A DNA stretch of 64,000 nt, from assembly GCA_013205245.1 (NCBI GenBank), contig JABMNH010000016.1, positions 1 to 64,000 on the forward strand. Reading direction: 5' to 3'. The notes under the pieces are model-generated. The model ran no database searches and was not told the DNA's origin. It worked only from the letters and a program-made list of their open reading frames with translations. Source of the DNA: Flavobacteriales bacterium (lineage in GTDB: Bacteria; Bacteroidota; Bacteroidia; Flavobacteriales; Flavobacteriaceae). The stretch's first letter is position 1; each line of letters opens with the position of its first letter. Both the position numbers and the translations under genes were made by a program. Shown here piece by piece: positions 9,750 through 19,587 of the stretch.

Positions 9750-9935
9750 ATGTGTAAGTTTTTTGTTGCGATAATACTTCTTGTAATTTTAACTTCGTGT
9801 GTGTCTAATAAAAGAACTGTTTACTTTCAAGGAGAACCTTCTTTAAAATCTGATGTGTATAAACTCAATAATGAGCCATATAAACTTCAGGTTAGCGATG
9901 TTTTAGTTGTTAATATTATAAAATTTAATGAATAA
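9750..9935 (+). pseudogene. Truncated polysaccharide export lipoprotein (Wza-like), 5' remnant
   Basis: Lipoprotein signal LLVILTSCVSNKRTVYFQGEP and YKLQVSDVLVVNI typical of Wza N-terminus; ends after 61 aa at the next gene. Confidence 0.75.
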
Positions 9936-11223
9936 TTCTAAGATAGCCATCATAGGTATGGGATATGTGGGTTTGCCTCTTGCAGTTGAATTTGCAAAAA
10001 AATACCAAGTGGTAGGATTTGATATAAATAAATCAAGAATAGCCGATTTAAGAAAAGGAAAAGATTGTACCCTAGAGATCACTAGAGAATCTTTAAACGC
10101 TGTTAATGTAGGTTCATTAAAAAGTTTACACACTAAAGGTCTTTGGTTAACCGATGATTTGGCCGAAATAAAACAAGCTAATTTTTATATTGTTACAGTG
10201 CCAACACCTGTTGATAAAAACAACAAACCAGATTTAACACCCCTTTATAAAGCCAGCGAATCTGTTGGTAAGGTCTTGTCTAAAAACGATATTGTTGTGT
10301 ATGAATCTACAGTTTATCCTGGTGCCACAGAAGAAGAATGTGTGCCGGTTTTAGAACAATTTTCGGGTCTAACTTTTAATAAAGATTTTTTTGTAGGCTA
10401 TTCGCCAGAGCGGATTAACCCCGGAGATAAAGAGCATACCGTTTTAAAAATATTAAAAGTAACATCGGGTTCTACACCCGAGACGGGTGAAAAAGTAGAT
10501 GCTATTTATAAATCGGTTATTACTGCGGGAACCCATTTAGCTCCATCTATAAAAGTAGCCGAAGCCGCCAAAGTCATTGAAAATTCGCAACGCGATATCA
10601 ACATTGCTTTTGTAAACGAATTGTCTAAAATTTTCAATCTGATGGATATCGATACGGCCGAGGTTTTAGAAGCGGCAGGCACTAAGTGGAATTTTCTAAA
10701 ATTTAGTCCGGGTTTAGTAGGCGGTCATTGTATTGGTGTTGATCCTTATTATTTGGCAGAAAGCGCCATAAAATTGGGCTATAATCCAGAAATTATTTTG
10801 GCTGGACGCCGATTAAATGACAGCATGGGGCCTTATGTAGCGCAAGAAACAGTCAAATTAATGATTGCTAAAGACATCCCTGTAAAGGGAAGTAAAGTAT
10901 TGGTTTTAGGTATTACTTTTAAAGAAAATTGCCCAGACATTCGCAATTCTCGCGTGATAGACATCATTAAAGAATTGCAATCATTTAATTGTAATGTTGA
11001 AGTGTATGACCCTTGGGCTTCAGAAGAATCAGTTAAAAAAGAATACAATTTAGATTTAATTAAAGACAAAATCAATTTATCTTCAAATTATGACTCAGTT
11101 GTCATGGCTGTATCTCATAATGAGTTTTTAGGTATTAACATCTCAAAATATGTTAATAAAAAACACGTTATATTTGATGTTAAAGGGATTTTACCAAAAA
11201 AAGCATCAGACAAACGACTTTAA
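9928..11223 (+). CDS. UDP-N-acetylhexosamine dehydrogenase (nucleotide sugar dehydrogenase, TviB/WbpA-like)
   Basis: IGMGYVGLPLAVEFAK, GYSPERINPGD, GGHCIGVDPYYL motifs. Confidence 0.9.
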   Translation: MNNSKIAIIGMGYVGLPLAVEFAKKYQVVGFDINKSRIADLRKGKDCTLEITRESLNAVNVGSLKSLHTKGLWLTDDLAEIKQANFYIVTVPTPVDKNNKPDLTPLYKASESVGKVLSKNDIVVYESTVYPGATEEECVPVLEQFSGLTFNKDFFVGYSPERINPGDKEHTVLKILKVTSGSTPETGEKVDAIYKSVITAGTHLAPSIKVAEAAKVIENSQRDINIAFVNELSKIFNLMDIDTAEVLEAAGTKWNFLKFSPGLVGGHCIGVDPYYLAESAIKLGYNPEIILAGRRLNDSMGPYVAQETVKLMIAKDIPVKGSKVLVLGITFKENCPDIRNSRVIDIIKELQSFNCNVEVYDPWASEESVKKEYNLDLIKDKINLSSNYDSVVMAVSHNEFLGINISKYVNKKHVIFDVKGILPKKASDKRL

Positions 11224-11229
11224 TAAACT

Positions 11230-12273
11230 ATGCCAAAAATACTAATTACAGGAGCTGCCGGTTTTATAGGATTTCATTTGTCTAAGTTGTTAGCCAAAAA
11301 TCATTATAAAGTATTTGGTATTGATAACATCAACGATTATTACGACCCTAATTTAAAGTTAGCACGTTTAGAAAATTTAAACATTAACACTACCGATTTA
11401 GAATACAATAAACCTCTAAAAGGTGACATCATTTTTATTAAATTAGATTTACAGGATCTTGAAAATCTTAAAGAATTATTTAAAAAAGAAAAATTTGATT
11501 TTGTAGTTAATTTAGCGGCTCAAGCAGGTGTGAGGTATTCTTTAATAAATCCGCATTCATATGTTGATAATAACATCACAGGATTTTTAAACATTTTAGA
11601 ATGCTGTCGCGCTTATCCCGTAAAACATTTGGTTTTTGCCTCATCGAGCTCGGTTTACGGATTGAGTGAAGACATTCCGTTTTCGGTGCACAATCATACC
11701 GATCATCCTTTGGCGATGTATGCCGCAAGCAAAAAAGCCAATGAAATGATGGCACATTCGTATGCGCATTTGTTCAATATTCCTGCTACAGGATTGCGAT
11801 TTTTTACAGTCTATGGCCCTTGGGGTCGTCCAGATATGGCTTTGGCCATTTTCACAAAAGCCATTGTAGAAGACAAACCTTTTGAGGTTTTTAATTATGG
11901 GAAAATGAGCCGTGATTTCACTTACGTGGATGACATCGTAGAAAGTATCAAACGTCTTTTACCTTTAGCACCAAAACTGAATAATCCAAAATTTGATGCC
12001 AAACATCCCGATCCATCAATGAGTTCAGCACCCTATCAATTATTTAATATTGGCAATAACAGTCCGGTGCAATTAATGGATTATATTCACGCCATCGAAA
12101 AAGCTGTTGGTAAAAAAGGTAAAATTGTATTTAAGCCCATGCAGCCCGGTGATGTGGCAGCCACTTATGCCGATGTGCAAAGTTTGTATGATTATATCAA
12201 TTTTAAACCAAATACGCCAATAGAACTTGGTATTCAGGCTTTTGTAGATAAATATTTGGAGTTGAATAAGTAA
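11230..12273 (+). CDS. NAD-dependent epimerase (UDP-glucuronate 4-epimerase-like)
   Basis: ITGAAGFIGFHL Rossmann motif, MYAASKKANE, RFFTVYGPWGRPDMA. Confidence 0.9.
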   Translation: MPKILITGAAGFIGFHLSKLLAKNHYKVFGIDNINDYYDPNLKLARLENLNINTTDLEYNKPLKGDIIFIKLDLQDLENLKELFKKEKFDFVVNLAAQAGVRYSLINPHSYVDNNITGFLNILECCRAYPVKHLVFASSSSVYGLSEDIPFSVHNHTDHPLAMYAASKKANEMMAHSYAHLFNIPATGLRFFTVYGPWGRPDMALAIFTKAIVEDKPFEVFNYGKMSRDFTYVDDIVESIKRLLPLAPKLNNPKFDAKHPDPSMSSAPYQLFNIGNNSPVQLMDYIHAIEKAVGKKGKIVFKPMQPGDVAATYADVQSLYDYINFKPNTPIELGIQAFVDKYLELNK

Positions 12274-12498
12274 AATTTTTATGAGCGATAATAAAAATAA
12301 CGATTGGCTTTTTGAGATAAAACCAAAGGATAGTTTAATACGACTTAATTTAAAAGAAGTTTGGCAATACCGTGATTTGCTTTTTTTATTCGTAAAACGA
12401 GATGTGGTTACCTTATACAAACAAATAGTTCTTGGGCCGCTTTGGTATGTCATTCAGCCACTTATAACATCATTAATTTTTACCTTAATTTTTAATAA

Positions 12499-13456
12499 TA
12501 GAGGTGTCTACTTAGCTACTTATGATAATTTCCTTATAACTAGTACTTTTACTTTTCACCATTCTGTTAATTAGGTTATCAAAAATGGTTTGTTTGTGTT
12601 TAGACCTGTTTAATCGATAGCTATATTCGTTTAAATATTTTTTAATATGCTCTTCATGCATCCAAGAATATACACTTCTCAGACCTGCCTTTAGTTGATG
12701 AATTATTGTATTCATTTCAAAAAAGTCAGATACATTACTTTTAATTTGAGTAATATTATAGTCCTTTTTTAAGGGCTGATAACCTTTCCATTTATCGGTT
12801 GTGATTTTTGCATCATTTGAAATATGACTCACAAAAATCTTACTTAATTCTTTAGATGAATAATTATCAATTCTTTTAAAGTAAGCTCGTTTTACTCCTC
12901 GCTTTTTGTCGATTTTTACTGCTGCAACAACCTTTTTCTTTTTACTGTTATTACTCCTTCCTTGCTTCAAATCTTCTTTTCCTCCATAAACAAATTCACC
13001 CACTAAAACATGACCTGTAATAGGGTATAAATCACTGCTTTTCATTGCTAATCGTACTTTGTGCATAAATAACCAAGCTGTTTGACGACTTATATCTAAA
13101 CGTCTTGCCATTTGTGAAGAGGAAACACTTTTTGTTGCACAACTCATCTCAAAAACAATAGTAAATGCTTTTCGAATACCAAATTTGACTTTATGAAACA
13201 ACGTATTTGCAGTTGAACTCTCTATATGATGACACAAATTACAATCTCTAGCATAGTTGAATTTGCGAATGGTACATTTAGTATTATTACATTTTTTACA
13301 TTTAAAGCCATCTTGCCATTTAATCTTTGCCAAATAAAACAAACAGTCTTTATCTGTTTTATAAGTATCAAAAAAATCAATGATACTCTCGCTTTTAAAA
13401 TTTTCCATTCTAAATATATTTTGGATTAAAGATAAGTAACTATATTGACACCTCTA
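12499..13456 (-). mobile_element. IS1595-family insertion sequence
   Basis: Terminal IR tagaggtgtc...gacacctcta, 8-bp direct repeat tttaataa at 12491-12498 and 13457-13464. Confidence 0.9.
12512..13408 (-). CDS. IS1595 family transposase (ISXO2-like)
   Basis: N-terminal zinc ribbon (CKKCNNTKCTIRKFNYARDCNLCHH) plus ISXO2-like DDE domain (GEFVYGGKED, TDKWKGY). Confidence 0.9.
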   Translation of the reverse strand: MENFKSESIIDFFDTYKTDKDCLFYLAKIKWQDGFKCKKCNNTKCTIRKFNYARDCNLCHHIESSTANTLFHKVKFGIRKAFTIVFEMSCATKSVSSSQMARRLDISRQTAWLFMHKVRLAMKSSDLYPITGHVLVGEFVYGGKEDLKQGRSNNSKKKKVVAAVKIDKKRGVKRAYFKRIDNYSSKELSKIFVSHISNDAKITTDKWKGYQPLKKDYNITQIKSNVSDFFEMNTIIHQLKAGLRSVYSWMHEEHIKKYLNEYSYRLNRSKHKQTIFDNLINRMVKSKSTSYKEIIISS

Positions 13457-14104
13457 TTTAATAATATTGCCAATATTTCTACAGGAAGTATTCCGCCATT
13501 TTTGTTTAATCTGGCAGGTGTTATCACTTGGAATTACTTTAAAGAATGTTTAACGGCGACATCAGATACTTTTAAAAAGAACGAAGCTATTTTCGGGAAA
13601 GTTTATTTTCCTAGAATCATTATGCCATTGTCAATAATTGTGTCTAATCTCATAAAATTCGGCATTCAGTTACTGATATTAGTGGCATTTTATATTTATT
13701 TTGTGATGATTGGTTATGACTTAAAACCAAATGGTTTCGTTTTTCTTTTCCCTGTTTTAGTGTTGTTTATGGGAATGCTGGGTTTGGGGATGATTATTTC
13801 GTCTATGGTTACAAAATACCCGCGGTTTAACCTTTCTAGTAAGTTTTGGTGTGCAATTATTGATGTACGTTTCTTTGGTAGTCTTACCTTTGTCATTATT
13901 TCAAGAAAAGGGATATGAATGGGCGGTAAAATACAACCCGATGGCGTATATTATTGAAACTACTAGATTTTTGTTGTTGAATGAAGGTCGGGTTTCTATG
14001 TTTGGCATTGTTTATACAAGTGTTAGCAGCATATTGATTTTATTGGCAGGGATTGTTATTTTTAACAAAACAGAAAAGAGTTTTATTGATACCATATAAG
14101 ATTT

Positions 14105-14422
14105 ATGTCTGAAGTTATATTAAAAATCAAAAATTTATCAAAGCAATACCGATTGGGTGTTGTAGGCACCGGTACCATTAGTCACGATTTAAACCGTTGG
14201 TGGGCAAACATCAGAGGTAAAGAAGATCCCTATTTAAAAATTGACGAAAGTAATGATCGGTCAATCAAAGGAAAATCAAATTATGTGTGGGCTTTAAAAG
14301 ATATCAATTTTGAGGTTAAAAAAGGAGAAGTGCTTGGTATTATTGGTAAAAATGGGGCAGGTAAATCAACCTTGTTAAAAATTCTGTCAAAAGTAACAAG
14401 CCTCTTCTTTAGAGGGCATTAA
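14105..14422 (+). pseudogene. Truncated polysaccharide ABC transporter ATP-binding protein (Wzt-like)
   Basis: [20 protein letters not shown] Walker A present; ORF ends right after it, so signature motif and Walker B are absent. Confidence 0.88.
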
Positions 14423-16017
14423 AAAATTGTAGTACGTTTTCTTAAAAAAACAGTTAACAGTATAAGCATGCTTAAAAACTGTGAAATTCGCGCAATGTAA
14501 TCACCGTATTTTGTATAAAAAGTCAAGTTATTGTTTAATCTAATTTTAGCTTTAATCACACCTTTAATACCGTAATCTAATCGTTTAACAATATCTCCTT
14601 TTTGATTTATAACAGCCGACACGCCTGTATTGGCAGTCCTAACCAAACTACGTCTGTTCTCAATAGCGCGAAGTTTAGAAAGCATTAAATGTTGTTTATG
14701 TCCTTGCGTGTTTTTCCACCAGCCATCATTTGTAATAACGGCTAAAAAATTAGCACCATTTTGTACAAATCCGTTTACAAAATTCCCGTAAATTGATTCG
14801 TAACAAATTATTGGAGCTACATTAAAATTATCCGATGAAAACACATCTCTATTTGATTGTGTCCCGAGAGAAGAAATAGAACCACCCAAATTAATAAGCG
14901 ATTCACCCAAAATGGGTTGTAAAATATTTTTATAAGGAAACAATTCTACACCCGCTACGAGTTTCGATTTGTAATATATTTTTGGTTCATTATGAGCTTT
15001 TATAAAAGCCGCACTATTATACATGTCATACCATTTGTTCTTAGAATTCTTGAACCTATTAGCTGATTCCGACGGTTGTTCAATACTTTGGTATTGTTTG
15101 TAAAAAGTATAGCCCCCAATAAAATTAATATGTGGGTTTGTTTTTGTAAAATCTTTTATAAGTTTATAGGCTTCGGTATTTGTATAATTTTCTTGTAAAA
15201 CAGGATTTGCAAATGTGGTTTCTGGCGCAATAACAAAATTTGTAGTAGAATCAATGACGCCATTTGTCATTGCTATGAGGTTTTTGGCCGATTCTAAATT
15301 AGAAATGTTATATTTTTCTGTATATGAGTCAATATTTGGTTGAATGAGTACAACTTCTGCAATACCAATGGTTTTAGATGAATAAGAATTATATAGATAT
15401 AACGATCCGTAAATGCCTAAAATGATGATTGAAAAGTTGCATAATAAGCCTTTAGATAATTTTTTTAAATCACGTAGTTCAAAGTAATTTTTTAATGATA
15501 AATAGATACCAATATTTACCAACCAAATCCATAAAGTACCACCAAAAACACCTGTATACGCATACCACTGAATCCATTTATGATTGTAAGAAAATCCGTT
15601 ACCTAGGTTTAGCCACGGCCAAGAAAAATCCCAATTCAAAATGAATTTTTCAAAACTAATCCAAAATACAACAAGAAAAAATAGCGCCGTTTTGGCATTG
15701 GCTTTTCTTGCGACTTTATGGTATATAAAAAACACCAAAGTCATTAACGACGCATTGAGCCAAAAAGCAAAGAACATTCCGAAAACAGTAGAATTCCACA
15801 GCCACCACGTTGTAATGGCATTAAATAGTAGAAAAGTTATATAGCTATAGCCTATGAGTTTAAGACCAGCTCTTTTGGTAGCATTTTTTCTTAAATTTTG
15901 TTCAACAAAAAGTAAGGGAACAAACCCAATAAAAAGCAATAATGAAATGCCATACGTAGGCCAAGAAGACCCCAACAATAATCCTGATAAACAAGCTAAA
16001 AGAAAGTTTTTTTTCAT
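14419..16017 (-). CDS. lnt: Apolipoprotein N-acyltransferase
   Basis: Multi-TM N-terminus plus nitrilase-like domain ([25 protein letters not shown]). Confidence 0.92.
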   Translation of the reverse strand: MKKNFLLACLSGLLLGSSWPTYGISLLLFIGFVPLLFVEQNLRKNATKRAGLKLIGYSYITFLLFNAITTWWLWNSTVFGMFFAFWLNASLMTLVFFIYHKVARKANAKTALFFLVVFWISFEKFILNWDFSWPWLNLGNGFSYNHKWIQWYAYTGVFGGTLWIWLVNIGIYLSLKNYFELRDLKKLSKGLLCNFSIIILGIYGSLYLYNSYSSKTIGIAEVVLIQPNIDSYTEKYNISNLESAKNLIAMTNGVIDSTTNFVIAPETTFANPVLQENYTNTEAYKLIKDFTKTNPHINFIGGYTFYKQYQSIEQPSESANRFKNSKNKWYDMYNSAAFIKAHNEPKIYYKSKLVAGVELFPYKNILQPILGESLINLGGSISSLGTQSNRDVFSSDNFNVAPIICYESIYGNFVNGFVQNGANFLAVITNDGWWKNTQGHKQHLMLSKLRAIENRRSLVRTANTGVSAVINQKGDIVKRLDYGIKGVIKAKIRLNNNLTFYTKYGDYIARISQFLSMLILLTVFLRKRTTIF

Positions 16018-16020
16018 AAA

Positions 16021-17091
16021 CTAACGGTATTTTGAAAGGTCTAGTTTAACAGAAAATACATTAGAAAATAAGGTGCCACTGGCACCTCCAATATTACTTA
16101 AAGCATAATCAATTTGAATGCCTTTAATTAAAAATCCAACACCAATATTTGGTTCTAAAACAGTAGATTTTGAACCGTCGAAGTTTTTTGAACGCTGAAA
16201 ATTAGTAACACCAGCTCTTAAAAAAGCCAAATCTTGAAATTTTAATTCAAATCCTAAAGCCGGACTCATACTTATAAATGATGTAGAAATTAAATCGTTT
16301 GTGCGCTTAAAGCGGATGTTCATATCGGCTTCAGCCAAAAGGCTAAAGTCATAATTAAAAACAAATTGTCTGGCAAATCCTAACTGAATTTTAGGAACTG
16401 ATAATTCAAGTGTTTGTGGTAATTCCTGATTTTGACCTGGAATAGCTGCGCTTATTTTATCGAATTCGGTTTGATTGATTGTCCATGCATTAAAAGTAGA
16501 TGTGGCATCCCTCACCATCAATCCAAAATCGTATTTCTCTGATTTATATTGCAACCCGAAATCCATACCAAATCCCCAGGCATTAGCAAATTTACCAATA
16601 ATGCGTCGGATGACTTTGGCATTAAATCCAATACTTAGCCCTTTTTTATTTAGCTTTTTTGCATAAGCCATATTAAAGGCATAATCTGTTGCAGAAAATA
16701 GGCTAATGCGGTTAAAATCTATGTTACCTTGATTGTCAATCAAATCGGTAGTATTTAAAATATCATCCACACCAAAACGCAAAGCGTAAAATGCAATGGT
16801 ACTTTTTCTATTTATAGGGGTGGCATAAGCGGCAAAATCGTAATTGGCAATGCCTTGAAAATATGAGGCGTGCATTAAACTGGCTTCGGTGCCTTCTATA
16901 TTTATTAAACCCGCAGGATTCCAATATCCAGCATTGATTCCTTTGGTTGAAGCTACCACAGCTTTGCCCATTCCAAAAGCATCGGCGCCAACGCCAAGAT
17001 TTAAAAATTCATTAGAAAATTTTCTAAAAACTTGAGCACTTAAGCTGTGTGCAAAGAATAATAAAATTATGGAAAGTGCGAGTTTCTTCAA
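16021..17091 (-). CDS. PorV/PorQ family outer membrane beta-barrel protein
   Basis: Signal peptide; LNLGVGADAFGMGKAVVA...GYWNPAGL typical of PorV/PorQ family. Confidence 0.8.
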   Translation of the reverse strand: MKKLALSIILLFFAHSLSAQVFRKFSNEFLNLGVGADAFGMGKAVVASTKGINAGYWNPAGLINIEGTEASLMHASYFQGIANYDFAAYATPINRKSTIAFYALRFGVDDILNTTDLIDNQGNIDFNRISLFSATDYAFNMAYAKKLNKKGLSIGFNAKVIRRIIGKFANAWGFGMDFGLQYKSEKYDFGLMVRDATSTFNAWTINQTEFDKISAAIPGQNQELPQTLELSVPKIQLGFARQFVFNYDFSLLAEADMNIRFKRTNDLISTSFISMSPALGFELKFQDLAFLRAGVTNFQRSKNFDGSKSTVLEPNIGVGFLIKGIQIDYALSNIGGASGTLFSNVFSVKLDLSKYR

Positions 17092-17151
17092 AAAAGTTTA
17101 ATTTTTACAAATATCATATTTTATAGTTTAATTAACTGAATTTTAAAAAAC

Positions 17152-18135
17152 TTATTGTGATGTGCTACATTCATCATTTAAGAAATTTAAGACACGTTGT
17201 TCAACCCAAAGATTGTTATATTTATTAAATGTGCTGTTAAAGCCTACATGCCCACCATAAGTTGTAGGAAGAAAACTAAAATAAGGATGCTTTTCGGCTA
17301 TTTCAAACGGATAACATCTTCCCATTAAAAAGGGATCGTCTAAAGCATTAATTAATAATGTAGGTTTATTAATTAAAGACAAGAAACCCAAACTGCTATT
17401 TTTATGCCAATATTCTTGGGCACTTTTATAGCCAAAAACAGGCGCTGTAAAAACATTGTCAAAATCGTGAAAGTTTTTTGAAGAAAGAATGGCTTTTATA
17501 TCTAATCCATTATCTGGGAAAGTTGCCATTTTTTCTAAAGCCTTAACTTTTAAAGATTTTAAAAACTTATTCATATAGATATAACTTGCCGATTTTGCCA
17601 ATTGAATTGAAGAATCTTCTAAAGAGCAAGGTGCCGAAATTGCTACTGCGCGTTTAACGAGACTAGGTATCTTATCGGCATATTCGCCCATATATTTTAA
17701 GGTTAAATTCCCGCCAAGGCTAAAACCTACAATGTTTATGTTGTTATAATTATAATTGGCAACAACATGTTTTATTATAAAATCTAGATCGTCTGTTTTA
17801 CCACTGTGATAGGTCTGTAATTTTTTATTGGGTTCACCGCTACACCCTCTTAAATTTACAGCAATAACATCGGTATTTTTTGAATTCAAATAGTGTGTTA
17901 AAGCCAATATATAACTCGATTTTGAACTGCCCTCTAATCCGTGAATGACAATGACAACACGTTTAGAACTGACAGAACTTATGTCTAAATCAATAAAATC
18001 ATCGTCATCTGTAAAGAGGCGTTTTCTTGTATAGTTGATTTTAAAATGAGCAGAAATTGTTTTGTAAATGGTATTAAAATGCCCATTTTTAAAAATGCCC
18101 CAAAGCGGATATGAAGTCTCGTTTAATAAGGGCAT
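17152..18135 (-). CDS. YheT-family alpha/beta hydrolase
   Basis: VIHGLEGSSKSSYI, NLRGCSGEPN, GFSLGGNLTLKY. Confidence 0.85.
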   Translation of the reverse strand: MPLLNETSYPLWGIFKNGHFNTIYKTISAHFKINYTRKRLFTDDDDFIDLDISSVSSKRVVIVIHGLEGSSKSSYILALTHYLNSKNTDVIAVNLRGCSGEPNKKLQTYHSGKTDDLDFIIKHVVANYNYNNINIVGFSLGGNLTLKYMGEYADKIPSLVKRAVAISAPCSLEDSSIQLAKSASYIYMNKFLKSLKVKALEKMATFPDNGLDIKAILSSKNFHDFDNVFTAPVFGYKSAQEYWHKNSSLGFLSLINKPTLLINALDDPFLMGRCYPFEIAEKHPYFSFLPTTYGGHVGFNSTFNKYNNLWVEQRVLNFLNDECSTSQ

Positions 18136-18137
18136 AA

Positions 18138-18881
18138 TTAACTCAAAAATATTTTTAAAATACCAAGGGCGTATTTTGATGCAATGATTTTAGCGAATTT
18201 CTGAAAATCAATCGAAGCATTCTCTTTTGCCTTATCGGATATGGTTCTTATAATGCCAAAATCAATCTTATAATCATAACAAACTTGAGCTACTGCAGCG
18301 CCTTCCATTTCTACACAAAGGGCATCAGGTAAACTGATATTGAGTTCTTCAATTTTTTGTACCGATGAAATAAACTGATCGCCACTAGCAATACCACCAT
18401 AGTATGTTTTAGGATTTGTTATGCCGAATTCTTTTGTGAAAGTTGTGTCTAGATTATTAGAAAATGATTCTAGATATTTTTCAGATGCCATTCTCAATTG
18501 TTGGGTTACAGTTGCATTTGTTTTAAAAGCCGTCTTTTTTATAATAGGAATTTCGAACTGTTTAAATAGAGGTCTGGCATCCATATCGTGCTGATAAAGA
18601 TGTGTGCCAACAACAACATCGCCAATATTTAAATGTTCTTGTAAAGCGCCAGCCACGCCCGTAAAAACAATTTTATTTACTTTAAAACTTTCTATAAGTT
18701 GTGTTGTTGTGATTGCTGCAGCTACTTTTCCCCAATTAGAGAAAACCAAAACCACGGGTTTGTTGTATAAATTTCCTTTATGAAAAGTGCGATTTCCGTG
18801 TGTAGTTGTGGTGACATCCGTCATGCTGTCTAAAACACTGTGAATCTCATCGGGCATGGCACTTATAATTCCTAAATACAT
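18138..18881 (-). CDS. mtnN: 5'-methylthioadenosine/S-adenosylhomocysteine nucleosidase
   Basis: MYLGIISAMPDEI, FTGVAGAL, ASGDQFIS, CVEMEGAAVAQVC. Confidence 0.92.
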   Translation of the reverse strand: MYLGIISAMPDEIHSVLDSMTDVTTTTHGNRTFHKGNLYNKPVVLVFSNWGKVAAAITTTQLIESFKVNKIVFTGVAGALQEHLNIGDVVVGTHLYQHDMDARPLFKQFEIPIIKKTAFKTNATVTQQLRMASEKYLESFSNNLDTTFTKEFGITNPKTYYGGIASGDQFISSVQKIEELNISLPDALCVEMEGAAVAQVCYDYKIDFGIIRTISDKAKENASIDFQKFAKIIASKYALGILKIFLS

Positions 18882-18891
18882 TTTTAATAAA

Positions 18892-19545
18892 TTAAATTAT
18901 TAATCCGTCTTTCATGCTAAGTGTTCTGTCTGCCATTTTAGCCAATTCTAAGTTGTGTGTTACGATGACAAAAGTATGTCCGAATGTGTCGCGTAAATCA
19001 AAAAATAATGCGTGTAAACTATCGGCTGTAGCCGAATCTAGGTTTCCTGTGGGTTCATCGGCAAAAATAACATCTGGTTTGTTTATAAGGGCTCTTGCTA
19101 CAGCCACACGTTGTTGTTCGCCACCAGAAAGTTCGTTTGGATGGTGGTTTAACCGATGCGATAATTGTAAATAATTTAGAATCTCTGTGGCCTCTTTTAC
19201 AACGTCTTTTTTAAGTTTACCTGCAATAAATCCAGGAATACAAACATTTTCTAAAGCTGTAAACTCTGGCAAAAGTTGATGAAATTGAAATATAAATCCG
19301 ATATGAGAATTTCTGAATTTAGATATTTTTTTATCCTTTAAATCTAAAGTCTCCTGATTGTTAATACTTAAAAAAGCACCTTTATTTGGCTGGTCTAAAG
19401 TGCCTAAAATTTGAAGTAAAGTTGTCTTGCCAGCACCAGATGGGCCAACAATGGCAACTATTTCTTTTTTTTTAATATGTAAGTCAATACCTTTTAGGAC
19501 TTGTAAATCTCCAAAAGATTTATAGATGTTTTTGGCTACAATCAT
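18892..19545 (-). CDS. ABC transporter ATP-binding protein (LolD-like)
   Basis: [38 protein letters not shown]. Confidence 0.9.
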   Translation of the reverse strand: MIVAKNIYKSFGDLQVLKGIDLHIKKKEIVAIVGPSGAGKTTLLQILGTLDQPNKGAFLSINNQETLDLKDKKISKFRNSHIGFIFQFHQLLPEFTALENVCIPGFIAGKLKKDVVKEATEILNYLQLSHRLNHHPNELSGGEQQRVAVARALINKPDVIFADEPTGNLDSATADSLHALFFDLRDTFGHTFVIVTHNLELAKMADRTLSMKDGLII

Positions 19546-19587
19546 TGTTGAAATTAAAGTTGTGAAGGTAGGATAATTTACAAATGT

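Larger units (their letters stand above)
12281..14099 (+). pseudogene. ABC-2 type polysaccharide export permease (Wzm-like), IS-interrupted and frameshifted
   Basis: N-part ends ...SLIFTLIFNN; removal of 12499-13464 restores FNNIANISTGSIPPFLF in frame; extra C in ccc 13819-13821 shifts frame; remaining C-part 13851-14099 is YEWAVKYNPMAYIIETTRFLLL. Confidence 0.9.

Noticed and set aside
14403-14421. gcctcttctttagagggc as terminator for lnt
   Set aside because: Stem has a bulge and no clear T tract in the lnt direction
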